Source: Chitinophagaceae bacterium
GTDB taxonomy: Bacteria; Bacteroidota; Bacteroidia; Chitinophagales; Chitinophagaceae
Assembly: GCA_947447825.1 (NCBI GenBank)
Contig: CANFLL010000026.1
Location: forward strand, 1-45,042
Length of the DNA: 45,042 bases
Direction: 5' to 3'
Position numbers and translations under genes: made by a program. Positions 43,147-45,042 of this stretch are shown here, one piece after another. Positions within the stretch are counted from its first letter, which is position 1. Each line of letters opens with the position of its first letter. Below the pieces are notes generated by a model that was given only the letters and a program-made list of their open reading frames with translations, ran no database searches and was not told the origin of the DNA.

Positions 43147-43238
43147 GGGCGCATAAAAGTTTTTCGCTTTATAAATTATGTTGCGAATGTAGAGACGCAT
43201 ATCAATGCGTCTTAAAAGCGCAAATCTTTTATGCACCC
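43147..43238 (-). repeat. 92-bp nested hairpin repeat upstream of the MbnP gene
   Basis: The outer arms 43147-43170 (GGGCGCATAAAAGTTTTTCG on) and 43213-43238 pair over about 24 bp with few mismatches. Inside lies a perfect hairpin AGACGCAT-ATCA-ATGCGTCT (43193-43212). The inner element looks like REP-type hairpins found in many Bacteroidota intergenic regions. It lies between the 48-residue protein gene and the MbnP gene. Confidence 0.7.
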
Positions 43239-43265
43239 ATAAACAGCGCGAATTGTAGAAGATTA

Positions 43266-43412
43266 TTAATGAATGATGTTGTTATATAATTTTATTAGCC
43301 CAGCATAATTAAGTGCTGCAATCAGAGAAGCAATCACCACCAATATGAGTGTGATGCTTACACGCACACGCTTAATTACGGCTGGATTATACCAATCTTG
43401 TTGGTGTTCCAT
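43266..43412 (-). CDS. 48-residue single-helix membrane protein
   Basis: The ATG at 43412 is preceded by AAAGGG, a strong ribosome-binding sequence. The product MEHQQDWYNPAVIKRVRVSI plus a hydrophobic helix (TLILVVIASLIAALNYAGLI) ends LYNNIIH. The basic KRVRV before the helix suggests the N-terminus is cytosolic. No family is recognised. It sits in the same orientation between the Cys-rich protein gene and the MbnP gene, so it may be part of the copper cluster. Confidence 0.6.
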   Translation of the reverse strand: MEHQQDWYNPAVIKRVRVSITLILVVIASLIAALNYAGLIKLYNNIIH

Positions 43413-43700
43413 ACCCTTTAAATGATTAATGTTAAGTGATTAATGATTGATCGAATGTAGAAATTCAAAAGTTGAGAGTATTAGGTTCAATACATGACGC
43501 AACATGCTCATTTCATAACATAATACATCATGAATAGAAATTGATACCTGAAAGAAAAAAATAAAATAAATAAGTAGACAATGAATTAAAAACTCACAGC
43601 CTGTAAAGAATACCCAAAGACTCTTGACTTAGAACTTATTACTTTCAACTTTCGACTTTCAACTCCCGACTTTCAACTTAAAATCTAAAACCTAAAACAA

Positions 43701-44075
43701 CTAAGCACTGGGTGGGTGGAAAATAGAATAGGATATGTCAATTGGTTTGCCATCATTTGAGGATTGATAGGCAATTTCTAACTCCCTTGAAATAGGAGTG
43801 GGGATATGATAAAAAAAAGATTTAGATGATAATACTTCAGACTCTTTACTTGCTTTGCGCTCACTACTTTGCTTGTCCTCGTTAGTGTCCTTATTTAGGC
43901 GTTTACGCAATTGACACTTACCCGCACAGCAACTTTTAGGCTTAGTTCTGTTTTCGCAAAGATTGGTGGCAATATATTTTTGATTAGCGTAGAAACTACA
44001 AACAATAACGGCCTTACTAAACATCTGTGCCGTAAAGGCAAAGAGAAATAGTATTGCAATAAATTGTTTAATCAT
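43701..44075 (-). CDS. small exported Cys-rich protein (CCxGKC), first gene of the copper cluster
   Basis: 124 residues from the ATG at 44075. A longer upstream frame is an artefact of the satellite. A signal sequence (1-20, MIKQFIAILFLFAFTAQMFS) is followed by ATNLCENRTKPKSCCAGKCQ, with C40, C49, C50 and C54 forming a tight thiol cluster, then a Lys/Glu-rich linker and the tail ISYSIFHPPSA. Similar small proteins with a C-x8-CCxGKC pattern are, to my knowledge, seen beside Bacteroidota copper or TonB loci; metal binding is inferred from the Cys spacing. A TACATTTG -7 box ends 4 nt before the ATG. Confidence 0.8.
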   Translation of the reverse strand: MIKQFIAILFLFAFTAQMFSKAVIVCSFYANQKYIATNLCENRTKPKSCCAGKCQLRKRLNKDTNEDKQSSERKASKESEVLSSKSFFYHIPTPISRELEIAYQSSNDGKPIDISYSIFHPPSA

Positions 44076-44079
44076 GCCG

Positions 44080-44087
44080 CAAATGTA
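44080..44087 (-). promoter_or_regulatory. -7 box (TACATTTG) of the copper cluster
   Basis: On the minus strand TACATTTG, a perfect TAnnTTTG, ends 4 nt before the ATG at 44075, so the transcript would be leaderless or nearly so. The -33 region falls inside the satellite array and has no TTTG. Confidence 0.6.
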
Positions 44088-44088
44088 T

Positions 44089-45042
44089 GTGTTTGAACCA
44101 TAATATTGTAAGAGTGAACCATGAATTTGCAAGAGTGAACCTTGATTGTGTAGGATCGAACCATGAAATTGTAGGAGTGAACCATGAATTTGCAAGAGTG
44201 AACCGTGATTGTGTAGGATCAAACCATGAATTTGTAAGAGTGAACCCCAACTAGTGTAGGAGTGAACCTTGATTGTGTAGGATCGAACCGTGAAATTGTA
44301 AGAGTGAACCCCAACAAGTGTAGGAGTGAACCTTGAATGTGTAGGATCAAACCATGAAATTGTAAGAGTGAACCCCAACTAGTGTAAGAGTGAACCTTGA
44401 TTGTGTAGGATCGAACCATGAAATTGTAAGAGTGAACCCCAACAAGTGTAGGAGTGAACCTTAACTAGTGTAGGATCGAACCATGAAATTGTAAGAGTGA
44501 ACCCCAACAAGTGTAGGAGTGAACCCCAACAAGTGTAGGAGTGAACCTTGAATGTGAAGGATCGAACCATGAAATTGTAAGAGTGAACCCCAACTAATGT
44601 AGGAGTGAACCTTGATAGTGTAGGATCGAACCATGAAATTGTAAGAGTGAACCCCAACAAGTGTAGGTGTGAACCTTGATTGTGTAGGATCGAACCATGA
44701 AATCGTAAGAGTAAACCCTCAACAAGTGTAGTAGTGAGCCTTGATTGTGTAGGATCGAACCATGAAATTGTAAGAGTGAACCCCATCAAGTGTAGGAGTG
44801 AACCTTGATTGTGTAGGGTCGAACTATGAAATTGTAAGAGTGAACCCCAACTAGTGTAAGAGTGAACCGTGATTGTGTAGGATCGAACCATGAAATCGTA
44901 AGAGTGAACCCCATCAAGTGTAGGAGTGAATCTTGATAGTGTAGGATCGAACCATGAAATTGTAAGAGTGAACCTCAACTAGTGTAGGAGTGAACCTTGA
45001 TAGTGTAGGATCGAACCATGAAATTGTAAGAGTGAACCTCAA
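44089..45042 (-). repeat. higher-order satellite array (~21-bp monomers in ~64-bp trimers)
   Basis: At least 950 bp, running off the window. Monomers are A (ATGAAATTGTAAGAGTGAACC, 21 bp in this orientation with minor changes), B (CCAACAAGTGTAGGAGTGAA plus CC, 22 bp) and C (TTGATTGTGTAGGATCGAAC plus C, 21 bp). In most of the array the order is A-B-C, about 64 bp. Nearest the promoter (44100-44240) B is replaced by an A-like monomer, ATGAATTTGCAAGAGTGAAC. All minus-strand frames are open because 64 is not a multiple of 3, giving spurious ORFs. Confidence 0.93.

Noticed and set aside
44076-44378. N-terminal extension of the Cys-rich protein to 44378
   Set aside because: The extension is pure satellite translation; the signal peptide begins at the ATG at 44075, just after a perfect -7 box.
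44219-44978. Long minus-strand open frames (up to 199 residues) in the satellite
   Set aside because: The ~64-bp repeat has no stops in any minus frame and 64 is not a multiple of 3, so the peptide cycles through three repeat-derived phrases. No start signals or domain.
44089-45042. CRISPR array or tRNA cluster (GGTTCGATCC resembles a T-arm)
   Set aside because: There are no unique spacers between repeats and no cas genes; no acceptor or anticodon arms can be folded around the T-arm-like motif.

Overview
The window reads as chromosomal DNA of a Bacteroidota bacterium, probably Chitinophagaceae or a close relative; genus cannot be told by eye. The base composition is AT-rich. Several promoters have the phylum's TAnnTTTG -7 box, two of them with a TTTG -33 box 19-20 nt upstream. 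Gene content is typical: a protein with a type IX secretion sorting domain, a TonB-dependent receptor with an N-terminal carboxypeptidase-like domain, SC/GC lipobox lipoproteins, a DUF1800/DUF1501 pair, DUF6261, MerC, a GH127/DUF1680 enzyme and a PL4 lyase.

Region 1 (1-9122). The left edge is the 3' end of a group II intron (domains V and VI), inserted beside a repeat that recurs near 11.8-12.2 kb. A truncated antitoxin gene follows. Then come a GH127 glycosidase, a histidine kinase, a HAD hydrolase, a TerC membrane protein, grpE-dnaJ and a MerC-domain gene with a perfect 17-bp palindrome inside its promoter.

Region 2 (9123-13344) is an accessory island. It holds a degenerate 42-bp tandem array, a 119-bp inverted-repeat element, further large hairpins and a two-gene cassette bounded by inverted 14-mers. 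It also has a PIN-type antitoxin whose toxin is broken off at a repeat copy, an intact MntA-HepT pair, and four dispersed copies (one near position 207) of an ~80-bp stem-loop repeat.

Region 3 (13345-24982). A PL4 rhamnogalacturonan lyase and a very large DUF4450-type glycosidase suggest pectin use, perhaps together with the GH127 gene across the island. A Uma2 nuclease-fold protein, a lipoprotein, the DUF1800-DUF1501 pair and a DUF6261 protein follow.

Region 4 (24983-32348). A 42-bp x 5 tandem array and a decayed gene fragment precede prmA, plsY, a YdeI-like gene and the oxidative pentose phosphate genes gnd-zwf-pgl on the minus strand.

Region 5 (32551-45042), all minus strand, is the most interesting. 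In transcription order it holds a small Cys-rich exported protein, a 48-residue membrane protein, an MbnP-family lipoprotein, a diheme MbnH/MauG-like peroxidase lipoprotein, a barrel protein with a CDICGCG N-terminus, a small membrane protein, a TonB-dependent receptor, a PepSY membrane protein and a YHS lipoprotein. A translationally coupled pair, secreted DUF3500 then HupE/UreJ, comes next. I read this as a probable copper acquisition or handling locus. A heptanucleotide array lies within it, and a higher-order ~64-bp satellite of at least 950 bp abuts its first promoter and runs off the window.
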